This document shows, piece after piece, positions 52,686 through 60,924 of a stretch of DNA of 64,000 nt. Source of the DNA: Sphingobacteriaceae bacterium. Its GTDB lineage: Bacteria > Bacteroidota > Bacteroidia > Sphingobacteriales > Sphingobacteriaceae. The notes beneath the pieces were generated by a model. The model saw nothing but the letters and a program-made list of their open reading frames with translations, did not search any database and had not been told where the DNA came from. The DNA lies in assembly GCA_017745075.1 (NCBI GenBank), contig JAGIAD010000028.1:372001-436000 (forward strand). Reading direction: 5' to 3'. Position 1 is the first letter of the stretch. Every line of letters begins with the position of its first letter. The position numbers and the translations under genes are program-made.

Positions 52686-52716
52686 TTTGTTTAAAGGCTT
52701 TGAAATTGTAGCTTTG
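52686..52716 (+). promoter_or_regulatory. Promoter of sucC
   Basis: TTTG (52686-52689), 19-bp spacer, TAGCTTTG (52709-52716). Full -33/-7 match; leader of about 77 nt to the ATG at 52799. Confidence 0.75.
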
Positions 52717-52798
52717 GGCAAATTTTGTAGCAAATGAACCTGATACTACTAAAATAGTAAAAGGCTCCATCTGACAGATAAAGAAAAAATATAAACAG

Positions 52799-54001
52799 AT
52801 GAATATTCACGAATACCAGGGTAAACAAATATTAAAAAGTTTCGGTGTTAACGTTCAAGAAGGAATAGTTGCCGATACTCCCGAACAAGCTGTTGAGGCC
52901 GCTAAAAAAATGAAAACCGATTATAACTCTGACTGGGTTGTAATTAAAGCGCAAATCCACGCTGGTGGTCGCGGTAAAGGTGGTGGTGTTAAGTTAGCCA
53001 AAAACCTTGAAGAAGTTAAACAACGTGCTACCGATATCATCGGCATGCAACTGGTAACTCCTCAAACCGGACCGGAAGGTAAAAAAGTGAACAAAGTTTT
53101 AGTTGCTCAGGACGTATATTATCCAGGTGCTTCTGAAACCAAAGAATTCTACATTTCAGTATTATTAGACCGTGCAAAAGGCCGCAACATCATCATGTAT
53201 AGCACCGAAGGCGGTATGGATATTGAAGAAGTTGCTGAGCACACGCCGCACTTGATCTTCAAAGAAGAAATCGACCCTAAAGTTGGCTTACAAGGTTTTC
53301 AGGCACGTAAAATTGCCTTTAACTTAGGCGTTAGCGGTAATGCTTTCAAAGAAATGGTAAAATTCGTTACGGCTTTATACAAAGCTTACGAAGCTACCGA
53401 TTCTTCAATGTTCGAAATCAACCCGGTATTAAAAACTTCTGATGATAAAGTTATTGCAGTTGATGCTAAAGTGAATCTGGATGAGAACGGTTTATTCCGT
53501 CACCCGGATTATGCAGCCATGCGCGATGTTACTGAAGAAGATCCAATGGAGGTTGAGGCAAGTGCTTCTAACCTGAACTTTGTTAACCTTGATGGTAACG
53601 TAGGTTGTATGGTTAACGGTGCCGGTTTAGCAATGGCTACCATGGATATCATTAAACTAGCAGGTGGCGAGCCTGCCAACTTCCTTGACGTGGGTGGAAC
53701 TGCAAATGCACAAACTGTTAAAGCTGCTTTCAACATCATTTTAAAAGACCCTAACGTTAAAGCAATCCTCATTAACATTTTTGGTGGTATTGTACGTTGC
53801 GACCGTGTTGCTCAGGGTGTTATCGATGCTTATAAAGAAATCGGAAACATTCCTGTGCCAATTATCTGCCGTTTACAGGGTACAAATGCCGAAGAAGCTA
53901 AAAAGTTAATCGACGAGTCTGGCTTACAGGTTTACTCTGCAATCGCTTTAAAAGAAGCCGCAGATTTAGTAACCAAAGTATTGGCTGAACAAGAAGCATA
54001 G
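52799..54001 (+). CDS. sucC: Succinyl-CoA ligase, beta subunit (ADP-forming)
   Basis: A 400-residue subunit of succinyl-CoA synthetase in the TCA cycle. ATP-grasp N-terminal half: MNIHEYQGKQILKSFGVNVQ, IKAQIHAGGRGKGGGVK, CoA-ligase C-terminal half: GAGLAMATMDIIKLAGGEPA, NFLDVGGTANA, ILINIFGGIVRCDRVAQGVI. SMFEINPV and the Glu/Asp metal ligands are intact. The alpha subunit (sucD) is not in the window, so the two genes are not adjacent here, unlike in E. coli. Promoter at 52686; terminator at 54026. Confidence 0.97.
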   Translation: MNIHEYQGKQILKSFGVNVQEGIVADTPEQAVEAAKKMKTDYNSDWVVIKAQIHAGGRGKGGGVKLAKNLEEVKQRATDIIGMQLVTPQTGPEGKKVNKVLVAQDVYYPGASETKEFYISVLLDRAKGRNIIMYSTEGGMDIEEVAEHTPHLIFKEEIDPKVGLQGFQARKIAFNLGVSGNAFKEMVKFVTALYKAYEATDSSMFEINPVLKTSDDKVIAVDAKVNLDENGLFRHPDYAAMRDVTEEDPMEVEASASNLNFVNLDGNVGCMVNGAGLAMATMDIIKLAGGEPANFLDVGGTANAQTVKAAFNIILKDPNVKAILINIFGGIVRCDRVAQGVIDAYKEIGNIPVPIICRLQGTNAEEAKKLIDESGLQVYSAIALKEAADLVTKVLAEQEA

Positions 54002-54025
54002 TAAGCTTAAAGCAATAGCACATTT

Positions 54026-54058
54026 AAAACCTTTCAGTGAAAACTGGGAGGTTTTTTT
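54026..54058 (+). terminator. Terminator of sucC
   Basis: AAACCTTTCAGT, GAAA loop, ACTGGGAGGTTT followed by seven T; 25 bases after the sucC stop. Confidence 0.85.
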
Positions 54059-54087
54059 ATTCCCTTCTTTCCTAAATACAAGAAAAG

Positions 54088-55100
54088 TCGTCATCCCGAC
54101 TGAAGTGCAGCGAAACGAAGAGATCTATCTCGACAGTTTTTTTGAAAATGAAAGGTCCTGTTTTTATGGCAGCCTCCTGTCCTGCTATTCCTTCAAGTCC
54201 TCACTCATACTTCGCTCCGGGCTTTACGTTCTATCAGGTTTATTTAACAAAGGCTTGTGGGTCTTTGGCCAATCAAAGCTTCCAGATTCTAAAACCAGCG
54301 GGGGTTATTCAGCACAGAATTTCAGAAAACCTGTTAGGCTTAAAATCTAACAACAATTGACTTAGGTGTGCCAGGTGGCTAAGGTGGTCATTTTTTTTTT
54401 AGAAACATAAGATCCGGTGCTTCTTTTTAAACAACTACTGTCACGCTGAGGCAAGACAACGAAATTTATGGTTGTTATAGAAAAATCGTCATCTCTGACT
54501 AAAGTGCAGCGAAACGGAAATATCTATCTACACAGTTTTTTTTTGAAAATAAAAGGTCCTGTTTTTATGGCTGCCTCCTGTCCTGCTATCCCTTCAAGTC
54601 CTCGCTCATGCTTCGCTCCGGGCTTTACGTTCTATCAGGTTTATTTCACAAGGGGTTGTGGTTCTTGATACCAGTAGAAACCTATCAGGTTCTAAAACCA
54701 GCGGGGTTTATTCAGCTTAGGGCTCAGAAAATCTGTTCGGCTTAAAACCTAACAACAATTAACTTAGGTGTGCCGGGTGTCTTAGGTGGTCAATATTTTT
54801 TTAGAAATATAAGATCCGGTGCTTTTCTTTAAACAACTACTGTCATGCTGAGGCAAGACAACGAAATTTATGGTTGCTAAAGAAAAATCGTCATCTCGAC
54901 TGAAGTGCAGCGAAACGGAGATATCTATCTCGACAGTTTTTTTGAAAATGAAAGACCCCGTTTTTATGGCAGCCTCTTGTCCTGCTATTCCTTCAAGTCC
55001 TCGCTCATACTTCGCTCCGGGCTTTACGTTCTATCAGGTTTATTTAACAAGGGGTTGTGGTTCTTGATACCAGTAGAAACCTATCAGGTTTTAAAAACCT
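54088..55100 (+). repeat. Tandem repeat, about 400-bp unit, 2.5 copies
   Basis: Units begin TCGTCAT at 54088, 54486 and 54888 (spacings 398 and 402). Each contains GAAGTGCAGCGAAACG-like sequence, the block TGTCCTGCTAT...TCCTTCAAGTCCTCnCTCAT, CTTCGCTCCGGGCTTTACGT and TATCAGGTTTATTT, then, in the first two, CTTAGGTGTGCC and ACAACGAAATTTATGGTTG. The third unit is cut before the CTTAGGTG block. Small ORFs of 65-81 codons recur but lack coding character. The core also occurs once at 23151-23217. Confidence 0.9.
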
Positions 55101-55107
55101 GATAGGT

Positions 55108-55314
55108 TTATTCAGCGCGGAATTCCAGGATATCTCCTGGCTGGCAATCTAAAACTGCACAAATTGCCTCTAAAGTCTCAAAACGGATGGCTTTTGCTTT
55201 ACCTGTTTTTAAAATCGATAAATTAGACATCGTAATCCCTACCCGCTCACTTAATTCGGTTAGTGACATTTTACGGCGGGCAAGCATTACGTCTAAATTT
55301 ACGATTATTGGCAT
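55108..55314 (-). CDS. XRE-family HTH regulator, 68 aa
   Basis: A single Cro/C1-type HTH domain: VMLARRKMSLTELSERVGIT, MSNLSILKTGKAKAIRFETL, LEAICAVLDCQPGDILEF. The recognition helix is in ITMSNLSILKTG. It resembles the short YozG-type regulators. It is encoded 35 nt downstream of the DUF2975 membrane protein gene on the same strand, a pair that recurs in many Gram-positive and Bacteroidota genomes and is thought to be one regulatory unit. Confidence 0.9.
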   Translation of the reverse strand: MPIIVNLDVMLARRKMSLTELSERVGITMSNLSILKTGKAKAIRFETLEAICAVLDCQPGDILEFRAE

Positions 55315-55349
55315 ATTGAGTGGGTAAAATTAAGAATGTTTACGTTAAC

Positions 55350-55943
55350 CTAAATGGTTAAGTCGTTTTCCTGCTTAAGTTTCCGCGAATACGAGAGCAG
55401 TTCATAAATTACACTGAGAATGGCAATGAGCGAGATAACGCCTAAATTGATATTTCCGCCCGATATTGGCTGATATTTAAATGCTTTATTAGTCAAATCC
55501 TCAACATAACCCTTAACCAGAAAAAAGCACAAAAATTTTAAGGTGAAAAATAAAATCGCACCTGCTCCTACGAACTGCCATAATCTATTTTCGGTTAGGT
55601 TTTCAAGCTGTTTTGGCTTGGTGTAAGCTATAAACATAATTATGCCTCCAGTAATGAGGTAAAAAGCAGCATAGGCCCCAACGCTATCGATTCCCTTATC
55701 TGATAAAATAATAGCCTGTTTTAAAGTCGGTTTAAATGAATAGGCACCCAAATGGCTATTGGTAAATTTAGCTTTCCCAATGATTTTTACTTGTTCTACA
55801 GCGTTATTTTCAATTAAGTTAATAGAAAGTTGCCCGGCATTATAATTACTTACGGCATCAATTATATGATCGCCCAAAGATACCAGTGCAATAAAAATCA
55901 GGCTCACGCCTGCGTACCTAAAAATTTTTAAAAGCTTATTCAT
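55350..55943 (-). CDS. DUF2975 membrane protein
   Basis: A 197-residue protein with about four membrane spans (AGVSLIFIALVSLGDHIIDA; AAFYLITGGIIMFIAYTKP; FVGAGAILFFTLKFLCFFLV; INLGVISLIAILSVIYELL) and an extracytoplasmic loop after the first, rich in beta strands. The spacing and the XRE partner match DUF2975. It is first in a two-gene unit with the XRE regulator. Function unknown; a membrane sensor feeding the regulator is a plausible inference. Confidence 0.82.
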   Translation of the reverse strand: MNKLLKIFRYAGVSLIFIALVSLGDHIIDAVSNYNAGQLSINLIENNAVEQVKIIGKAKFTNSHLGAYSFKPTLKQAIILSDKGIDSVGAYAAFYLITGGIIMFIAYTKPKQLENLTENRLWQFVGAGAILFFTLKFLCFFLVKGYVEDLTNKAFKYQPISGGNINLGVISLIAILSVIYELLSYSRKLKQENDLTI

Positions 55944-56290
55944 AAATGCGTTAAATAATTAATTGATTAGAATAAATATTAAATGTATCTTCTTACTGAC
56001 AGAAAATCCTGTTGCCTCCGGTAATTAAAAAATACAGATTTGTATTTCTGAATATAAAAGCCTGGAAACGGAAAAACGTCATATTTATTCAATTATTTAT
56101 GCTACAAGTATAAATTAAAAATTATTATAAATCAAAATATATTTATTGTTTTACAATAAAAAATAAGTAATAATCAATAATTAGGCTTAAGAGCTGACAA
56201 ATAGCGCCAGGATTTTATTTGGAATGATTTTTGCTAGAACTAAAAGTATAAAAAACATGTGCAAACAGTAACATTTTCAGCATTTTATCC
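55944..56290. other. Divergent region between DUF2975/XRE and rpoD
   Basis: A/T-rich region of about 350 bases. A perfect 7-bp inverted repeat AAATACA-GATT-TGTATTT at 56030-56047, about 90 bases upstream of the DUF2975 start, could be an operator of the XRE regulator. No ORF or terminator seen. Confidence 0.45.
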
Positions 56291-56321
56291 TTTCGGATTG
56301 CCATACAATTTCGTAACTTTG
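56291..56321 (+). promoter_or_regulatory. Promoter of rpoD
   Basis: TTTC (56291-56294) as weak -33, 19-bp spacer, TAACTTTG (56314-56321) as perfect -7. Start near 56326; leader about 31 nt. Confidence 0.6.
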
Positions 56322-56356
56322 CACACTTCAATATTTAAAGAGCACAAAACGTATAA

Positions 56357-57217
56357 ATGAGACAACTCAAGATAACGCAATCCATTACCAACCGTGAAAG
56401 TCAGTCATTAGATAAATACCTACACGAAATTGGCAAAGTAGATTTAATAACGGCAGAAGAGGAAGTAATTTTAGCAAGGAAGATTCGTGAAGGTGATCAG
56501 GCTGCATTAGAGCGCTTAACTAAAACGAACTTGCGTTTCGTTGTATCTGTTGCAAAACAATATCAAAACCAGGGTTTAACTTTAGGAGATTTAATTAACG
56601 AAGGTAACCTGGGTTTAATTAAAGCGGCAAAACGTTTTGATGAGACCAAAGGTTTCAAATTTATTTCATATGCCGTTTGGTGGATCCGTCAGTCGATTTT
56701 GCAGGCCATTGCCGAGCAAAGCCGTATTGTACGTTTACCTTTAAACCAGGTAGGTTCATTAAGCAAAATCAGTAAGGCTTTTTCTAAATTAGAACAGGAA
56801 TACGAGCGTGAGCCTTCTCCGGAAGAACTGGCTGATATTTTAGAAACTACAGTTGATAAAATTTCAGACACACTTAGTAATTCAGGTCGCCATGTATCAA
56901 TGGATGCTCCTTTCGTTCAGGGTGAAGAAAATACATTGTTAGATGTACTTGAAAATCACGAGCCAAATACCGATAGCTCATTGATCAACGAATCGCTATC
57001 AGAAGAAATTAAACGTTCTTTATCTACCTTAACCGAGAGAGAAAGAGAAATTATTGTTTTATTCTTCGGCTTAGGCTCAAATCATCCTCTTTCTTTAGAA
57101 GAAATTGGTGAGAAATTTAACTTAACACGCGAGCGTGTACGCCAGATTAAAGATAAAGCGTTGCAACGCTTACGTCATACTTCAAGAAGCAAAATCTTAA
57201 AATCTTATCTGGGATAA
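56357..57217 (+). CDS. rpoD: Primary sigma factor RpoD/SigA, Bacteroidetes type
   Basis: A 286-residue sigma-70. Regions: 1.2 (LDKYLHEIGKVDLITAEEEV), 2.1-2.4 (LTKTNLRFVVSVAKQYQNQG, LGLIKAAKRFDETKGFKFIS, YAVWWIRQSILQ), 3 (SRIVRLPLNQVGSLSKISK) and 4.1-4.2 (LTEREREIIVLFFGLGSNHP, SLEEIGEKFNLTRERVRQIK). Region 1.1 and the long non-conserved insert of E. coli RpoD are absent, as is usual for this phylum, and the short form is the main housekeeping sigma that recognises the TTTG/TAnnTTTG promoters seen in this window. Terminator follows. Confidence 0.98.
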   Translation: MRQLKITQSITNRESQSLDKYLHEIGKVDLITAEEEVILARKIREGDQAALERLTKTNLRFVVSVAKQYQNQGLTLGDLINEGNLGLIKAAKRFDETKGFKFISYAVWWIRQSILQAIAEQSRIVRLPLNQVGSLSKISKAFSKLEQEYEREPSPEELADILETTVDKISDTLSNSGRHVSMDAPFVQGEENTLLDVLENHEPNTDSSLINESLSEEIKRSLSTLTEREREIIVLFFGLGSNHPLSLEEIGEKFNLTRERVRQIKDKALQRLRHTSRSKILKSYLG

Positions 57218-57238
57218 GAGATTGGATTTATTAAAACA

Positions 57239-57270
57239 AAAAAAGACCGGCTAATAACCGGTCTTTTTTT
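57239..57270 (+). terminator. Terminator of rpoD
   Basis: AAAAGACCGG, short loop CTAATAA, CCGGTCTTTT followed by T. About 20 bases after the rpoD stop. Confidence 0.85.
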
Positions 57271-57303
57271 GTTTACTCAACTAAGTTTATCGTTTTGATT
57301 TTA

Positions 57304-57311
57304 TATCTTTA
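57304..57311 (+). promoter_or_regulatory. -7 promoter box 4 nt from the ABC membrane-subunit start
   Basis: TATCTTTA ends 4 bases before the ATG at 57316, the same spacing as at the DUF4254 and cystathionine beta-synthase genes. Last base differs from TTTG consensus. Confidence 0.4.
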
Positions 57312-57315
57312 AATC

Positions 57316-57678
57316 ATGTCGGTTAACTTACTCAAAAAATCCGTAGCCATATATAAACCCATTTTTATCTGGAATATAGGAGTTAGTTTACTCGCCTCTG
57401 TATTTTTTATTTTAAACGGTTTTAATACACCTGGAATTTACACCTTTGCCCTATCTGCCAAACTTATCGGCTGGCTATTTTCTATTGCCATATACTTCAT
57501 GTTTTACCAGGCAACAGCCTACTTTTTCAAAAACCAGGGCATAGGCTTTAAAAAGATCATAACGAACCTGATTTTGTATGACTTTACCTTTTTTATTGCA
57601 ATCTTAATCATATCATCAATATGCAGGAACTTTTTGTCGACAGTATTAAACGATCTTTTGCAAACAAAGAAGTATTAA
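57316..57678 (+). CDS. Small membrane protein encoded before an ABC ATPase, 120 aa
   Basis: About three membrane spans (IFIWNIGVSLLASVFFILN; FALSAKLIGWLFSIAIYFMF; ILYDFTFFIAILIISSI) and a short C-terminal tail. No family recognised. Its last 58 bases overlap the start of the ATPase gene at 57621 in another frame. A pair of a small membrane protein with an ATPase suggests a minimal export or permease module. It may form the membrane part as an oligomer. Confidence 0.7.
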   Translation: MSVNLLKKSVAIYKPIFIWNIGVSLLASVFFILNGFNTPGIYTFALSAKLIGWLFSIAIYFMFYQATAYFFKNQGIGFKKIITNLILYDFTFFIAILIISSICRNFLSTVLNDLLQTKKY

Positions 57679-58280
57679 ACAGCGTTTATTTAAATTGTGT
57701 AATTGGCGAAGTGGTAGGCTTACTAGGCAGAAACGGATCCGGCAAATCTACTTTATTAAAAATCATTTTCGGAAGTGTTAAAGCCGATTTCAAATTCCTT
57801 AAGATAGATAATAAAATATATGATAAAGGTTGTTTATCAAAAAAACTTTGTTACTTACCTCAGGACAACTTTATCCCGGGCAGATTAACGGTTGCCACTG
57901 CAATTGAAACTTTCTGTAAAACATATAAGGAGAAACTGCTTAAAATCCCTTTCGTTGCCGATCATCTACAAAAGCGATTCAGGGATTTCTCGGGCGGTGA
58001 GCGCAGACTACTGGAAGCTTTGATCATCATCCATAGCGATGCCGATTTTATTCTGCTTGATGAGCCGTTTTCGCAATTGGCACCATTACTTGCCGACGAA
58101 TTAAAATGTCAGATCAATAGTCAAAAGCCATTTAAAGGTTTTGTGATAACCGATCATGATTACAAAACAATACTTGATATTTCCGATAGAATTGTGCTCC
58201 TGCACAATGGCTGCAATTACCCGATAAATAACACCGAAGATTTAATGCTCCATGGATATTTGCCAAACTTTAAGGCATAA
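57621..58280 (+). CDS. ABC transporter ATP-binding protein, 219 aa
   Basis: Walker A GRNGSGKSTLLKIIFG, a Q-loop (CYLPQDNFIPGRLTVATAIE), signature FSGGERRLLEALIII (F-S-G-G-E rather than L-S-G-G-Q), Walker B FILLDEPFSQLAP and H-loop VITDHDYKT. The start lies 58 bp inside the upstream membrane gene, so translation is coupled. The signature change and short length are typical of small bacteriocin/immunity- or lipid-type exporters rather than importers. The substrate cannot be told from sequence. Confidence 0.9.
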   Translation: MQELFVDSIKRSFANKEVLNSVYLNCVIGEVVGLLGRNGSGKSTLLKIIFGSVKADFKFLKIDNKIYDKGCLSKKLCYLPQDNFIPGRLTVATAIETFCKTYKEKLLKIPFVADHLQKRFRDFSGGERRLLEALIIIHSDADFILLDEPFSQLAPLLADELKCQINSQKPFKGFVITDHDYKTILDISDRIVLLHNGCNYPINNTEDLMLHGYLPNFKA

Positions 58281-58300
58281 AAAAGACCGGTAAACCGGTC
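58279..58300 (-). terminator. Terminator on the minus strand, downstream of the AMP nucleosidase gene
   Basis: On the minus strand GACCGG-TTTA-CCGGTC followed by six T. It lies between the ABC unit and the repeat B area and can stop read-through from the AMP nucleosidase side. Confidence 0.7.
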
Positions 58301-58394
58301 AATAGATTTGCTATTTTTAGGAGACAGATGTGATTATGTGGAAAAATATAGTTAAGCCATTTAGTTCAGCGTCTATCTTTCAAAAATGCCAATT

Positions 58395-58425
58395 AAAAGA
58401 TCCTGAAACAAGTTCAGGATGACGA
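58395..58425 (+). repeat. REP-like hairpin CTGAAACAAGTTCAGGA
   Basis: AAGATCCTGAAACAAGTTCA and GGATGACGACTGC: palindrome TCCTGAA-ACAAG-TTCAGGA. A third, incomplete unit, GATTCTGAAACAAGTT, ends at 58508, where copy B of the 215-bp repeat begins. Confidence 0.65.
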
Positions 58426-58505
58426 CTGCTTTTTATTTAACGCATCATGCAGAATTTAGTTCAGCATCTATCTTTCAATACTCAAATTAAAAGATTCTGA
58501 AACAA

Positions 58506-58718
58506 GTTACCATTGACAGCCCCGATAGAAGAATCGTCTTTTCGACTGGGCCAACCGGTTTTGCGGTAACGAAATGGAGAAATCTATAGAGACAGATTTA
58601 GCTTCGCTGAGCACTCCGTGGTTCTCGACTACGTTGCACTCCGCTCGAAATGACGATCCGAAGAAGGCTGCCACCCATATTGATTTATATACAATAAATT
58701 ATCTCTCAGGGTGACAAT
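58506..58718 (-). repeat. Dispersed 215-bp intergenic repeat, copy B (inverted)
   Basis: Reverse complement of copy A (22856-23070) with scattered substitutions: GTTACCATTGACAG, AGAATCGTCTTTTCGACTGG, CATTTCGTTACC-type block and ACCCTGAGAGATAATTTATT at the right end. Lies between the ABC module and the AMP nucleosidase gene. Confidence 0.9.
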
Positions 58719-58725
58719 TCCTATC

Positions 58726-59589
58726 TTAAAACAACAAGTGTTTAACCGTTAAACCATTATTGATTAATTGTTTTAACGAATCAATACCTATACGCAAATG
58801 TGTTTCCACATATTTTTCGGTTACACTGCTGTCGCTTTCTGCGGTTTTAACACCTTCAGGAATCATCGGCTGATCTGAAACCAGAAGCAATGCCCCTGCC
58901 GGGATTTTATTGGCAAAAGCGGTAGTAAAAATGGTAGCTGTTTCCATATCTACTGCCATTGCACGTAATGTTTTCAAATATTTTTTAAATTCTTTATCGT
59001 GCTCCCAAACCCTGCGGTTGGTGGTGTAACAGGTACCAGTCCAGTAATCTCTTCCATGATCGCGAATGGTGGTCGAAATTGCCTTTTGCAGGGCGAAGGC
59101 CGGCAATGCTGGCACTTCTGCCGGCAGATAATCGTTCGAAGTACCTTCTCCCCTAATGGCTGCAATCGGGAGAATTAAATCGCCCAATTGATTTTTCTTT
59201 TTTAAACCGCCACATTTACCTAAAAAAAGTACTGCCTTAGGCTTAATAGCTGTTAATAAATCCATCATGGTTGCTGCCAGCGGACTTCCCATACCAAAAT
59301 TGATAATCGTAATACCGTTCGCGGTAACACTCTGCATAGGCTTATCAAGCCCCATAATCGGCGCGTTATCATTCCACTCCGAAAACATAGAAACATACTT
59401 ACTGAAATTGGTCAGCAGGATATAATCTCCAAACTGATCCAATGGCCGGCCGGTATAGCGTGGCAACCAGTTTTTTACAATTTCATCTTTAGATTTTAAG
59501 CCCGGCTTAACAGGGCTTTCTACTTCTTTTACTTTTTTTGATTGCTCTACAACGGCTTCATCTTTTTTTATATCTTTTTCTTCATTCAT
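58726..59589 (-). CDS. amn: AMP nucleosidase
   Basis: A 287-residue protein. The first 35 residues form a charged Lys/Glu-rich tail (KDIKKDEAVVEQSKKVKEVE) not seen in typical members. The core matches Bacteroidetes AMP nucleosidase of the phosphorylase fold: INFGMGSPLAATMMDLLT, KPKAVLFLGKCGGLKK, LGDLILPIAAIRGEGTSNDY, AVDMETATIFTTAFANK and LLLVSDQPMIPEGVKT. It hydrolyses AMP to adenine and ribose 5-phosphate and so limits the adenylate pool. The start is clear at 59589. The tail could mediate an interaction; it is preceded by no alternative start of similar quality (the Met before PGLK is absent). Confidence 0.88.
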   Translation of the reverse strand: MNEEKDIKKDEAVVEQSKKVKEVESPVKPGLKSKDEIVKNWLPRYTGRPLDQFGDYILLTNFSKYVSMFSEWNDNAPIMGLDKPMQSVTANGITIINFGMGSPLAATMMDLLTAIKPKAVLFLGKCGGLKKKNQLGDLILPIAAIRGEGTSNDYLPAEVPALPAFALQKAISTTIRDHGRDYWTGTCYTTNRRVWEHDKEFKKYLKTLRAMAVDMETATIFTTAFANKIPAGALLLVSDQPMIPEGVKTAESDSSVTEKYVETHLRIGIDSLKQLINNGLTVKHLLF

Positions 59590-59685
59590 ATTCTTGTAGC
59601 TTTAAACATAGCGCTAAGCGCATGGCGTTAACAAACACTATATTACAAAAAATCCCTCCCGATTACGGGAAGGATTTGATTTTTT

Positions 59686-60924
59686 TTAAGCGGCCTTCAA
59701 TTTTTTAAAGTCGGCCTTTTCAAATTTCTCTATTGCGTAATCGAGATTGATATGCAATTCTTTGACATCCGTCTGCGTTGGCGTATCGAACATCGCATCC
59801 AGCATAATGGCCTCACAGATCGATCTTAAACCACGGGCGCCCAATTTATATTCCATTGCTTTATCAACAATGAAGTCTAAAACATCCTCATCAAAAACAA
59901 GTTTCACATCTTCGTAAGCAAAAAGCTTGATGTATTGTTTGATTAACGAATTTTTAGGTGCGGTTAAAATGTTTCTTAAAGATGTTTTATCTAATGGGTT
60001 TAAATGGGAAAGAACAGGTATACGGCCAATTAATTCGGGAATTAAACCAAAAGATTTCAGGTCCTGAGGGGTGATATACTTATAAAGGTTTTTAAGATCC
60101 AATACGGCCTCATCTTTCTTTACTTTATAACCTACAGCCTGTGTCCTCAAACGGTTGGCAATTTTCCGCTCGATACCATCAAAAGCACCACCGCAAATAA
60201 ACAGGATGTTGTTGGTATTTACCGGGATCATTTTCTGATCTGGGTGCTTACGTCCGCCCTGAGGTGGAACGTTTACTACCGTGCCTTCCAAAATCTTCAA
60301 TAGCGCCTGCTGCACCCCCTCACCTGATACATCACGGGTAATGGATGGATTATCGCTTTTGCGCGCTACTTTATCAACCTCATCAATATATACGATACCA
60401 CGTTCTGCAGCAGTTACATCATAATCTGCAGCCTGCAACAAACGGGTTAAAATACTTTCCACATCCTCTCCTACATAACCTGCCTCTGTTAAAACAGTGG
60501 CATCGCAGATACAGAAAGGCACATGCAGGATTTTTGCAATGGTTTTGGCCAGGAGTGTTTTACCTGTACCGGTTTCGCCCACCAGCATGATATTGGATTT
60601 TTCAATCTCTATCTCGTCTTTATCAACTTTTTGATTTAAACGTTTGTAATGGTTGTAAACAGCTACAGAAAGCACCTTTTTGGCATCATCCTGACCGATT
60701 ACATACTGATCAAGGTGTTGTTTAATTTCAAGAGGCTTTAATAAATTTATCGCCTCCTGAATATTTTTTGTCCCTTTGGTTCCCAATTCCTGTGCAAGCA
60801 ACTGATTGGCCTGGGTAACACATTTATCGCAGATAAATGCATCCATGCCTTCAATAAGCATTAAAGTTTCATGCTTGCCAGAATGGCAGAATGAGCAACG
60901 GGATTCTTTATTTTGTTTCGCCAT
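59686..60924 (-). CDS. clpX: ATP-dependent Clp protease ATP-binding subunit ClpX
   Basis: About 412 residues from the ATG at 60924 (MAKQNKESRCSFCHSGKHET). A C4 zinc finger (CSFC...CDKC) opens the protein; Walker A is GETGTGKT, Walker B YIDEVDKVARK, the pore loop GYVG follows as in AEYVGEDVES-like sequence (GYVGEDVESIL), with sensor motifs ILFICGGAFDGIERKI and LGARGLRSICEAI. ClpX unfolds tagged proteins and feeds them to ClpP. The ClpP stop (60908) lies 17 bp inside the clpX start, so the two are overlapping and coupled. The frame extends upstream to 60966, but the zinc-finger start is the usual one. Confidence 0.97.
   Translation of the reverse strand: MAKQNKESRCSFCHSGKHETLMLIEGMDAFICDKCVTQANQLLAQELGTKGTKNIQEAINLLKPLEIKQHLDQYVIGQDDAKKVLSVAVYNHYKRLNQKVDKDEIEIEKSNIMLVGETGTGKTLLAKTIAKILHVPFCICDATVLTEAGYVGEDVESILTRLLQAADYDVTAAERGIVYIDEVDKVARKSDNPSITRDVSGEGVQQALLKILEGTVVNVPPQGGRKHPDQKMIPVNTNNILFICGGAFDGIERKIANRLRTQAVGYKVKKDEAVLDLKNLYKYITPQDLKSFGLIPELIGRIPVLSHLNPLDKTSLRNILTAPKNSLIKQYIKLFAYEDVKLVFDEDVLDFIVDKAMEYKLGARGLRSICEAIMLDAMFDTPTQTDVKELHINLDYAIEKFEKADFKKLKAA

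Noticed and set aside
54105..55102. Recurrent small ORFs of 65-81 codons in the 400-bp tandem repeat
   Set aside because: They are similar only because the DNA is repeated; frames shift between copies and residues change without coding bias.
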